The position numbers were made by a program, and so were the translations under genes. Source: an uncultured Collinsella sp. (GTDB lineage: Bacteria > Actinomycetota > Coriobacteriia > Coriobacteriales > Coriobacteriaceae). Taken from it: a DNA stretch of 64,000 bases. Below, in pieces: positions 57,158 to 64,000 of this stretch. The stretch is taken from contig CAAFZX010000022.1 of the NCBI GenBank assembly GCA_900767675.1, positions 124,001 to 188,000 on the forward strand, written 5' to 3'. Position 1 is the stretch's first letter. Each line of letters opens with the position of its first letter. Under the pieces are notes generated by a model. That model saw nothing but the letters and a program-made list of their open reading frames with translations, searched no databases and was not told the DNA's origin.

Positions 57158-57997
57158 ATGGCGATCTATGTGACATCTGATGCTCACGGGCACGTGCGCG
57201 CGCTGGACGAGGCCCTTTCCAAGATCTCGCTGACGTCCGACGACACGCTGTATGTGCTGGGCGACATGATTGACCGCGGTCCCGATCCCGTCGGCGTCAT
57301 CAACTTGGTGCGGTCGCTGCCCAACGCTCGCGTGCTTAAGGGCAACCACGAGCAGATTATGCTCGACGCGATCATTGGGCAGGACCCGCTCGATGCCGAG
57401 ACCTGGGATATCAACGGCGGTTGGACCACGCGCCAGCAGCTCAACGAAATGGAGTTTGAGACATACGAGGAGCTTGTGCGCTGGGCTGCCGCCCTGCCGC
57501 TCTATGCGGTGGTCGAGACTGCCGAGCGGCCGTATCTGCTGGTGCACGCCGGCATTCAGGCCGAGGCAGCGCGTGCGTTTTTGCTTGAGCATGGTGTCGA
57601 TTGCGCCGACGGTAGGGGAGCGGTCGATGCCGATACCGAGCTGCTGCAGCAAATGCTCGCCGTGCAGTCGTCTGACGACTTGCTGTGGATTCGCCATGGC
57701 TATTGGGATGCGCCGACAGGGTTGCTTTCTGCCGAGGGCAAGGGTCCGATCGTGGTGAGCGGCCACACGCCTACGGTGTCGCTGGGGCGTTATTGCGAGG
57801 TCGGCGGCCTGGCGGGGCTCGATGAGGAGTCGGGCCGCGGGCAGATGGTGCGCCTGGGTGGCGAGGATACCGCCGGTGTGCCCGATCGCATCGATATCGA
57901 CTGTGCGGCGGCCACCGGTTCCGAGTTCGGCCGCGTTGGCATCCTGCGCCTGGACGACGGGGCGGAGTTCTACGCAAACATTCTTCCCGGCGAGTAA
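57158..57997 (+). CDS. Calcineurin-like metallophosphoesterase (PP1/ApaH-like)
   Basis: The 279-residue enzyme has the metal motifs TSDAHGH (D-x-H), VLGDMIDRGPDP, LKGNHEQIM and VVSGHTPT, the layout of bacterial Ser/Thr phosphatases and of diadenosine tetraphosphatase ApaH/PrpE. The start follows GGAAAGG. Protein substrates and dinucleotides are both possible. It is a single gene followed by a hairpin repeat. Confidence 0.92.
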   Translation: MAIYVTSDAHGHVRALDEALSKISLTSDDTLYVLGDMIDRGPDPVGVINLVRSLPNARVLKGNHEQIMLDAIIGQDPLDAETWDINGGWTTRQQLNEMEFETYEELVRWAAALPLYAVVETAERPYLLVHAGIQAEAARAFLLEHGVDCADGRGAVDADTELLQQMLAVQSSDDLLWIRHGYWDAPTGLLSAEGKGPIVVSGHTPTVSLGRYCEVGGLAGLDEESGRGQMVRLGGEDTAGVPDRIDIDCAAATGSEFGRVGILRLDDGAEFYANILPGE

Positions 57998-58002
57998 CTT
58001 TG

Positions 58003-58170
58003 TTCCGCCGTTCTACCGAACGGCGGCCACGTTGACGCTGCGCAGCCCCGAAGCACCCCATCTTGTCGCTCAAACCGTCGCTCGCGTACGGAAGTACGCG
58101 TCGCTCCTCTTTCGCGCCAACCTGGGGCACTTCGAGACTGCTCGCTGTCGGTGCCAAAACATCGACGTTT
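58003..58170. repeat. Diverged intergenic repeat, copy 2
   Basis: It starts with the same CCGCCGTTC-TACC-GAACGGCGG hairpin as copy 1 (2609-2776), directly 3' of the metallophosphoesterase stop. Downstream similarity to copy 1 is patchy, reappearing at GCTCGCTG..TGCCAAAA..ATCG.CGTT. Confidence 0.6.
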
Positions 58171-58192
58171 CTTTTCTTCAAATTGATTCGAA

Positions 58193-59773
58193 TTAGGCGC
58201 CGTATGGGTTGCGGGCTCGTTCTATGCGCTGGCGGATGTGGGCGTATTCGACAATCAGCAGCACCAGCAGTAGGGCCATGATAGCCAGGTAGCTCACGAC
58301 GGCACCCATCAGGCCCAGCAGGTTGATCAGGATCACCGGGAGCACCACGCTCACGGCGAAGCAGATCAGGTAGATCTTGGTGACGTCTCCGGCGTGGCGC
58401 AGCACCGTAATAATGGCGTAGATAAAATCGATGGCCGCGGTTACGCCGCCGGCGACGACCATCAGCAGCGCCAATGTACGGTAGCGCTCAAAGTTGAGGC
58501 CGTACATAAAGCTCATGAGGGGAATGCCGGGGCCGGCCATAAATGCGGCGCACACGCCGGTGATGGCTACGATCAGCGCCATAACGGCAATAATAATCAA
58601 GTCAAAACGGCGGCGCTTGCGCGGGTTCGCCCAAATGCTCGACAGACGCAGGAGCTGCGGTTTATAGACAAATCCGATGCTCAGCAAAATGGCCTGCGCC
58701 GGGAAGAACAGGGCATTAAAGTACAGCTGATATTTGTAGGCCAGCGTGCCTTCCATTACAAACTTGGGCATGCTCTCGATGAGGTTGAACAGGAACAGTG
58801 CACCAAAGAGCGGAGCGCACTGGACAAACAGGTGGCCGACTTCGCGTAGGCGCACGCGGCGCGATTTTTCGGTCTCGAGCAGGGCGAGCGGCGCGGTGAC
58901 CAGCACGAGCGAGGCGATGGCGGTGACACCCATGGCCATGGCCGCGATGGGCATGCTGTGCGTAAGGAACAGCGCCACGCTAAAGACCGCGATGACGCCG
59001 ATGGAGCGTAGCGTTTGGCTCATGCCGGCCAGGTAGAGTTTATCGGCCTGCTGCAGGCGGCCCTCGTACACGTCTGCCACGCCGTCGATCACCTTATACA
59101 GGTAGACGCCCAGGCCGATCGTCGCCATCTGCGCGTCATAGCCGCGGGCGCTGCTGTATGCAAGGCCGCAGGCCAGCGCGATCGCTCCGCAAAGCCAGCG
59201 ATTGAGCTGGTAGGAGGCAAAGGACGTCTTCTCGTCGATATCCGAGACCTGAAAGTTGCGCACGCCGTAGTTGCACGCGATCATGATGAGCGTGCCGGTG
59301 ACAAAGGCGATGGAGAACTTACCGGCTTCCTCGGCGCCCACAAGCTGCGTGGACACGATGGTGAGCAGGGGAAACGCGAAGCCCCACACGGCGGTGCCCA
59401 GGGTATTCCAGAGATAGTCGCGGCGGGTGGCGTGCTCCTCGTATTCGGCTTCCTGCGTGGAGAAGCCGCCGCCGTAGACAGCGCCGAGCAGGCGGTTCCA
59501 CCAGGCGTTGACCATGCGGTGGATGGGGCCGGGCTCGCGATCGCGCTCGCGGCGACGGCGCGTGGCCTGGCTGCTGTCGGGGCCGCCGGCGTTGCGCTGG
59601 CTCAGCTCCTGGATGCGCGCGAGCTCTTCGGCGGTGTGCGAGGCAGGGAAGAGACCGTTCTCGATGCGTCCGCCTTGGGCCTTTGCGGTGTCACTGCTCG
59701 CTACGGCGGAGTCGGCGACGCCATTGCGGCGGGCGATGGCGCGGCGGATGCTATCGAGGGGCGTGATGCTCAA
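58193..59773 (-). CDS. Polysaccharide/teichoic acid flippase-like membrane protein
   Basis: The 526-residue protein has about twelve to fourteen hydrophobic segments from residue 120 on, with the layout of the MOP/Wzx superfamily that flips lipid-linked sugars. The first 115 residues are cytoplasmic and basic (ATRRRRERDREPGP), longer than usual. The start codon is TTG at 59773, with AAAGGA 7 bases upstream; no better ATG is near. No glycosyltransferase genes adjoin it, so the substrate is unknown. Confidence 0.78.
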   Translation of the reverse strand: MSITPLDSIRRAIARRNGVADSAVASSDTAKAQGGRIENGLFPASHTAEELARIQELSQRNAGGPDSSQATRRRRERDREPGPIHRMVNAWWNRLLGAVYGGGFSTQEAEYEEHATRRDYLWNTLGTAVWGFAFPLLTIVSTQLVGAEEAGKFSIAFVTGTLIMIACNYGVRNFQVSDIDEKTSFASYQLNRWLCGAIALACGLAYSSARGYDAQMATIGLGVYLYKVIDGVADVYEGRLQQADKLYLAGMSQTLRSIGVIAVFSVALFLTHSMPIAAMAMGVTAIASLVLVTAPLALLETEKSRRVRLREVGHLFVQCAPLFGALFLFNLIESMPKFVMEGTLAYKYQLYFNALFFPAQAILLSIGFVYKPQLLRLSSIWANPRKRRRFDLIIIAVMALIVAITGVCAAFMAGPGIPLMSFMYGLNFERYRTLALLMVVAGGVTAAIDFIYAIITVLRHAGDVTKIYLICFAVSVVLPVILINLLGLMGAVVSYLAIMALLLVLLIVEYAHIRQRIERARNPYGA

Positions 59774-59831
59774 GGCGATTCCTTTCTCTTACTGCGCTCT
59801 AGTATAGTCGCGGTGGTGTCCATTCGTGTTT

Positions 59832-59848
59832 TTGAACAGGTTGTTCAA
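59832..59848 (+). promoter_or_regulatory. Operator-like palindrome before the lactate permease gene
   Basis: TTGAACA-GGT-TGTTCAA is a perfect 7-bp inverted repeat in the divergent region between the flippase and permease genes. Confidence 0.45.
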
Positions 59849-59951
59849 TAATTTCGGCGGGCGGATGTAATTTGTCGGTAAACGTGCGGTATCCTTTTGA
59901 AGTTTTGTGACCCCCCGATGCCGCTTGCGCGGTACCAAGGAGTTTTTACCC

Positions 59952-61523
59952 ATGGATGTCGCTGCGTTTTTGCTGGCTCTTGTGCCGATCACCTGGCTCG
60001 TCGTGATGCTGCTGTGCTTTAAATGGCCGGCTTGGAAGGCCGCCATTGGCTCGTTTGCCCTTTCGTGCGTGCTCGCCTTTGCGTGGTGGCATCTGCCGGC
60101 GGCGCAGATAGCCACGGCCTCGCTCGAGGGCTTTTTGATGGCCCTGTGGCCCATCGTGCTCGTGATTATCGCCGCGGTGTTCACGTATAACCTGTGCGTG
60201 CGCACGGGTGCCATGGACGTGATCGGCAGTATGATCACCTCCATCAGCAGCGACCGTCGTCTGTTGGCGCTGCTCGTGGCCTGGTGCTTCGGTGGCTTTA
60301 TGGAGGGCATGGCTGGCTTTGGCACTGCCGTTGCCATTCCCGCCGGCATGCTCGCGGGCCTTGGTTTTGAGGCCGTGCCTGCCGTTCTGATTTGCCTGCT
60401 GGCCAACGGCGTGCCCACGCCCTACGGCTCCATTGGCATCCCCACGGTGTCCGTTGCCGACCTGGTGGGCCTGGATTCCCTGCATTTGGCGACCGTTCAG
60501 CTGGTGCAGCTCGCGCCCTTCTTTGTGGCGATGCCGCTGCTTATCGTGCTGGTTGCGGGCCGTGTCGCCGATGACCAAGGCAATGTTGCAAGCGTTGCCG
60601 AGCGCCTGCACGGCGTTGCCGGCGTGGCACTGCTTTCCGGTGTGTCCTTTGTTGGTGCGGCCCTGGTCGTTGCCATGTTTGTGGGTCCCGAGCTGGCCGT
60701 GGTCGTGGGCTCCATCGTGTCACTCGCGCTGACTGCCGCGCTTGCCATGCGCGCCGAGAAGTCCGGTCACCTGGACGCGCGCTTCCATATGAATATCGAG
60801 GCCGGCGAACAGCTCACCGTTAAGTCGGCGCTTTCTGCCTGGTCGTGCTTCATCCTGATTTTTGTGCTGCTGCTGGGTACCTCCAACCTGGTTCCCGTCG
60901 TGCACGCCGCGCTCGCGCCGTTTGCGAGCCACGTGCAGGTGTATTGCGGCGAGAACCCCGGTACGCTTACGTTTTCGTGGATCAACACACCGGGTGTTTG
61001 GATCTTCCTGGCCGCGTTTATCGGCGGTGCCATCCAGGGAGCTTCGCCGCGCATGATGGGCGAGGTGCTGGCCGCGACCGTCAAGCAGATGATGCCGACG
61101 GTTATCACGATGCTTTCGGTGCTGGGCTGTGCCAAGGTGATGGGCTATGCGGGCATGATCTCTTCGATCAGCGCGTTTTGCATTGCGGTCGCCGGTGGGC
61201 TGTACCCGATTCTGGCCCCGTGGATCGGTGCCGTCGGTGCGTTCGTGACCGGTTCGGGCACGTCCTCGGGCATGCTGTTTGGTCCCATCCAGAGCCAGGC
61301 GGCTACGGCGCTGGGCGTGAGTGATTACTGGATGGTCGCGCTGAACGCCCTGGGTGTCGCCGCCGGTAAGATGATCTCGCCGCAGACCCTCGCCATTGGT
61401 CTTGCCGCCGTGCACGTGCGCGGTAAGGACGCCGAACTCTTGGGCGCGGTGCTGCCCTACGCCGCCGGCATGCTGGTCCTCATGAGCGTCATCGCCATGC
61501 TCGGCCAAGGCCTGCCGCTGTAA
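59952..61523 (+). CDS. L-lactate permease (LctP family)
   Basis: The 523-residue protein belongs to the LctP/GlcA symporters that take up lactate or glycolate with protons. Visible motifs: GFGTAVAIPAGMLAGLGFEAVPAVLICLLANGVPTPYGSIG cut into the usual helices, and GSGTSSGMLFGPIQSQAA near the end. About fourteen hydrophobic segments. The ATG follows AAGGAG. In a lactate- or glycolate-using gut anaerobe this fits with the neighbouring pckA only loosely. Hairpins follow the gene. Confidence 0.92.
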   Translation: MDVAAFLLALVPITWLVVMLLCFKWPAWKAAIGSFALSCVLAFAWWHLPAAQIATASLEGFLMALWPIVLVIIAAVFTYNLCVRTGAMDVIGSMITSISSDRRLLALLVAWCFGGFMEGMAGFGTAVAIPAGMLAGLGFEAVPAVLICLLANGVPTPYGSIGIPTVSVADLVGLDSLHLATVQLVQLAPFFVAMPLLIVLVAGRVADDQGNVASVAERLHGVAGVALLSGVSFVGAALVVAMFVGPELAVVVGSIVSLALTAALAMRAEKSGHLDARFHMNIEAGEQLTVKSALSAWSCFILIFVLLLGTSNLVPVVHAALAPFASHVQVYCGENPGTLTFSWINTPGVWIFLAAFIGGAIQGASPRMMGEVLAATVKQMMPTVITMLSVLGCAKVMGYAGMISSISAFCIAVAGGLYPILAPWIGAVGAFVTGSGTSSGMLFGPIQSQAATALGVSDYWMVALNALGVAAGKMISPQTLAIGLAAVHVRGKDAELLGAVLPYAAGMLVLMSVIAMLGQGLPL

Positions 61524-61527
61524 CCGG

Positions 61528-61635
61528 CACTTTAGGAACGTCCCTAAGTGACGGCATCTGGGGACACTCCTTGGCTGTTGCCTGTTCAAGGGTGTCCCCA
61601 ACGACTAGTCATTTAAGAACGTCTCCAATGACTAG
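61528..61635 (+). terminator. Three successive hairpins after the lactate permease gene
   Basis: Stems: CACTTTAGG/CCCTAAGTG (61528-61550), GGGGACACTCCTT/AAGGGTGTCCCC (61560-61599) and CTAGTCATT/AATGACTAG (61605-61635). The second shares its start with the terminator at 19485. No long T-run; together they probably end the transcript or are repeat remnants. Confidence 0.5.
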
Positions 61636-61774
61636 GCCGCTTGCGTGCGATTTTTGACCGTTGGGCGGGCTTGCCGCCCTTGCCGCAAAAACGTTTTTGC
61701 ATATCGGGTACAACGGGCTTTACGTGAGTAAAGTGCGCGCCGTGTCCACGTGTCGCGCTTTTAAAGGAGGCCCC

Positions 61775-63445
61775 ATGCCTGGTGTTACCCCTGCAGAAGT
61801 TCTGTCCAACTTTGGCATTACACTGGTCGAAGATCCCGCCGAGAATCAACCCCGCCTGCTGGTTGACCTGCCGGCAGCCGAGCTCGTCGAGCACGCCATC
61901 CGCCGCAACGAAGGCCGCATGGCCTCCAACGGCGCGCTGGTGATCGAGACGGGGGAGCGCACTGGCCGCTCGCCCAACGACCGCTTTATTGTTGATACGC
62001 CCGACGTGCACGACAAGATTGCCTGGGGTGCCGTCAACCGCCCGCTTTCTGCCGAGAGCTACGAGGCCATCAAGGCCGGCATAGTCGACTATCTCAACGA
62101 GCGCGACGTGTTCGTCACCCGCGGCATGGCCGGCGCCGACCGCAACCACACGCGCCGCCTGCTCGTCGCTTGCGAGCGTGCCAGCCAGGCGCTCTTTATT
62201 AAGCAGATGCTCGCCCGTCCGCTCGCTCGCGAAATCGCGCGCACCGGTGAGCCGGACTTTTGCGTGCTCGCGGCGCCAGGTTACCAGTGTGACCCTGCCA
62301 TCAAGGGCCTCAACTCCAGCGCCGCCGTGGTCATCAATTTCCAGGAGCGCGTGATTCTGGTCTCTGGCACCGGCTACTCCGGCGAGATCAAAAAGTCCAT
62401 CTTCAGCGTCATGAATTATTTGCTGCCTGTCGAGGACGACGTTCTGCCTATGCATTGCTCGGCCAGCATGGACCCCGTCACGCACGAGACCGCCGTGTTC
62501 TTCGGCCTGTCGGGCACCGGCAAGACCACGCTTTCGGCCAACCCCACGCGCCTGCTGATTGGCGACGACGAGCACGGTTGGTCCGACATGGGGATCTTTA
62601 ACGTCGAGGGCGGCTGCTATGCCAAGTGCGAGGGCCTGGACGCGTTCCACGAGCCCGAGATCTTCAACGCCGTCCGCTTTGGCGCCATCTGCGAAAACGT
62701 GGTGCTCGATGAGAATCGCAAGCCCAACTACGACGACGTCTCGATCACGCACAACACGCGCGTGGCTTATCCCGTGGAGCACATCCCCAACGCGTGGACC
62801 AAGGGCATGGGTACCACTCCGAGCGTCGTGCTGTTCCTGACCTGCGACGCCTTTGGCGTGTTGCCGCCCATCTCACGCCTGACGGCCGATGCTGCCATGT
62901 ACCACTTTGTGACGGGCTTCACCGCCAAGATCCCCGGCACCGAGGTCGGCGTCACCGAGCCCACGCCCACGTTCTCCTCGCTGTTTGGCGAGCCGTTTAT
63001 GCCGCTCGACCCCATGGTCTACGCTAAGATGCTCGGCGAGCGCATCGCCGACGGCCGCACGCGCGTCTACCTGGTTAACACCGGCTGGATTGGCGGCGGC
63101 TACGGCGTGGGTCATCGCATCGAGCTGGCCTACACGCGCTCACTGGTCGCGCGCGCCCTCGACGGCACCATCGAGGACAGCGAGTTCGTGCACGACGACA
63201 TCTTTAACGTCGACATTCCCACTACGTGCCACGGTGTGCCGGACGGCATCCTGGTGCCGCGCCAGTACTGGCAGAGCACCGCGCGCTACGACGAGGCAGC
63301 GCACAACCTGGCCGTGATGTTCGAGGAGAACTTCGAGAAGAAGTACTCGCACCTGCCCGAGTCCGTAAAGGCCGCCGGCCCGCATGCCCAGGTGCCCGCC
63401 GACGCCCGTCATCGCGGCCGCGGGCTGCTGGGACTCCGCCACTAG
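61775..63445 (+). CDS. pckA: Phosphoenolpyruvate carboxykinase (ATP)
   Basis: PckA interconverts oxaloacetate and phosphoenolpyruvate with ATP/ADP; in anaerobes it can fix CO2 and yield ATP. In 556 residues the substrate site RTGRSPNDRFIV, the HCSAS metal-site region, the kinase-like P-loop FGLSGTGKTTLS, the DDEHGW metal motif and NTGWIGG are present. The start has AAAGGAGG upstream. The last 15 residues (PADARHRGRGLLGLRH) are basic and unlike most PckA ends. A terminator follows. Confidence 0.95.
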   Translation: MPGVTPAEVLSNFGITLVEDPAENQPRLLVDLPAAELVEHAIRRNEGRMASNGALVIETGERTGRSPNDRFIVDTPDVHDKIAWGAVNRPLSAESYEAIKAGIVDYLNERDVFVTRGMAGADRNHTRRLLVACERASQALFIKQMLARPLAREIARTGEPDFCVLAAPGYQCDPAIKGLNSSAAVVINFQERVILVSGTGYSGEIKKSIFSVMNYLLPVEDDVLPMHCSASMDPVTHETAVFFGLSGTGKTTLSANPTRLLIGDDEHGWSDMGIFNVEGGCYAKCEGLDAFHEPEIFNAVRFGAICENVVLDENRKPNYDDVSITHNTRVAYPVEHIPNAWTKGMGTTPSVVLFLTCDAFGVLPPISRLTADAAMYHFVTGFTAKIPGTEVGVTEPTPTFSSLFGEPFMPLDPMVYAKMLGERIADGRTRVYLVNTGWIGGGYGVGHRIELAYTRSLVARALDGTIEDSEFVHDDIFNVDIPTTCHGVPDGILVPRQYWQSTARYDEAAHNLAVMFEENFEKKYSHLPESVKAAGPHAQVPADARHRGRGLLGLRH

Positions 63446-63464
63446 CGTCGCCGTGAGTCCATAT

Positions 63465-63501
63465 CCACCACAAAGGGGGCAGACGCCGTTGTGGTGGTTT
63501 T
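63465..63501 (+). terminator. Rho-independent terminator after pckA
   Basis: CCACCACAA (63465-63473) pairs with TTGTGGTGG (63489-63497), followed by TTTT. It is related to the hairpin at 29256. Confidence 0.75.
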
Positions 63502-63570
63502 GCTCGCGCGGAAGACTCGGGTTACAATACGCCTGACATATCGTCCCCTTCTCCGGATGGGGACAGCGTA

Positions 63571-63628
63571 AGCGCTCTTGTGGCGGCACCGTAGGACTTT
63601 GAAGGTGGCCGTCGTAAGGGCGCTTTTT
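63571..63628 (+). terminator. Structured leader with attenuator-like terminator before the B3/4 gene
   Basis: AGCGCTCTT (63571-63579) pairs with AAGGGCGCT (63616-63624) and an inner CGGCACC/GGTGGCCG stem extends it; TTTTT follows. A TACAAT box lies about 50 bases upstream and a small hairpin GTCCCC/GGGGAC (63543-63564) between. The stem stands in the leader of the next gene, so it could be an attenuator. Confidence 0.5.
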
Positions 63629-63672
63629 GTTTGGGTGCCTGGGCTCGGGCGCACGCTATGAAGGGAGAGCGT

Positions 63673-64000
63673 ATGAAGAGCTTTGTTGCCGAGAATTCGT
63701 TTTGGGAGCTGTTTCCACAGGCGGCTATCGGCGTCGTGGTCGTAAAGGGCATGAAGCCCGCGGCGCAGATTTCCCAGGAGGACGTGGACGCGATTGCCGC
63801 GTTGCTCGACCGTGCCAATATCGATGCGGAGCGTCACCTGACGAGTGATACCATCAGCGAGAATGCGCCGGTTAAGGCATGGCGCGAGGCGTATCGCCTG
63901 TTCAAGACTAAAAAGGGCGCGCGTTGCTCAGTTGAGAACCTGCTCAAGCGCGTGCTCAAAGGCAAGCCAGTCGGCCACATTACGCCGGCGGTGGATATTT
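63673..64000 (+). CDS. B3/4 (tRNA synthetase editing-like) domain protein, C-terminus outside the window
   Basis: The first 109 residues (KSFVAENSFWELFPQAAIGVVVVKGM.., then PVKAWREAYRLFKTKKGARCSVENLLKRVLKG) match free-standing B3/4-domain proteins, which share the fold of the phenylalanyl-tRNA synthetase beta-chain editing domain. Their function is unclear; hydrolysis of mischarged tRNA is suggested. GGGAGAG precedes the ATG. The frame is open to the window edge. Confidence 0.8.
   Translation, partial: MKSFVAENSFWELFPQAAIGVVVVKGMKPAAQISQEDVDAIAALLDRANIDAERHLTSDTISENAPVKAWREAYRLFKTKKGARCSVENLLKRVLKGKPVGHITPAVDI

Noticed and set aside
63571..63628. T-box leader because of TGGCGGCACCG
   Set aside because: The space to the promoter is too short for stem I and a specifier loop, and the T-box core is only loosely matched.

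Overview
The window looks like a chromosomal segment of a gut actinobacterium of the class Coriobacteriia, most likely Collinsella or a close relative. This is inferred from G+C-rich coding regions, the gene set (twin-arginine PstS lipoprotein, LctP permease, ATP-dependent PEP carboxykinase, a bile-acid-dehydrogenase-like SDR, several Coriobacteriia-type hypothetical proteins) and many small palindromic intergenic repeats. No species-level proof can be had from the sequence alone. No tRNA, rRNA, CRISPR array, transposase or integrase was seen.

Left part (1-23 kb): a truncated coiled-coil protein, an SDR oxidoreductase, tgt, a LOG-family protein, a RelB/YafQ toxin-antitoxin pair with its own operator, and a large primase-helicase of the TOTE conflict-system type on the minus strand. 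Then follow DegV, a HAD phosphatase, a PepV-like dipeptidase, the complete pstSCAB phosphate importer, a Uup-like ABC-F protein, a Cof-type HAD phosphatase, a DtxR/MntR-type regulator, and a zinc/cadmium resistance cluster (P-type ATPase, detached HMA protein, SmtB-type repressor with visible operators).

Middle part (23-36 kb): a predicted Vsr-fold nuclease-like protein, an exonuclease, a histidine-rich putative manganese transporter that shares an operator-like palindrome with the DtxR-type gene, UPF0178 and DUF308 proteins, a nitroreductase, tandem histidine phosphatases, a short DUF1015-like protein, an M20 peptidase, a second Vsr-like paralogue, and serC-serA.

Defence island (36.7-55.2 kb): a BREX-type operon (brxA, brxB, brxC, pglX, unusual accessory genes, pglZ) without brxL. 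pglX is interrupted by one in-frame TGA at a codon that I recall as a conserved tryptophan, and again by an AT-rich insertion carrying a HEPN-motif ORF. Between pglX and pglZ lie a protein with two OmpR-type winged helices fused to a PglZ-N-terminus-like domain, a ParB-like protein and an SNF2-type helicase. Immediately downstream, on the opposite strand, is a DUF3800 gene preceded by repeated tiny transcription units (promoter, about 55-60 nt RNA, terminator), an arrangement reminiscent of type III toxin-antitoxin loci. The hybrid protein and this RNA array are the best candidates for undescribed biology here.

Right part (55-64 kb): a K+/H+ antiporter, a metallophosphoesterase, a polysaccharide flippase-like protein with a TTG start, an L-lactate permease, pckA, and the start of a B3/4-domain protein behind a structured leader. 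Intergenic repeats recur throughout. A 63-bp hairpin is present four times, each at the 3' end of a gene, and there are two inverted-repeat MITE-like elements, a 127-bp palindrome and a diverged pair of about 170-bp elements.
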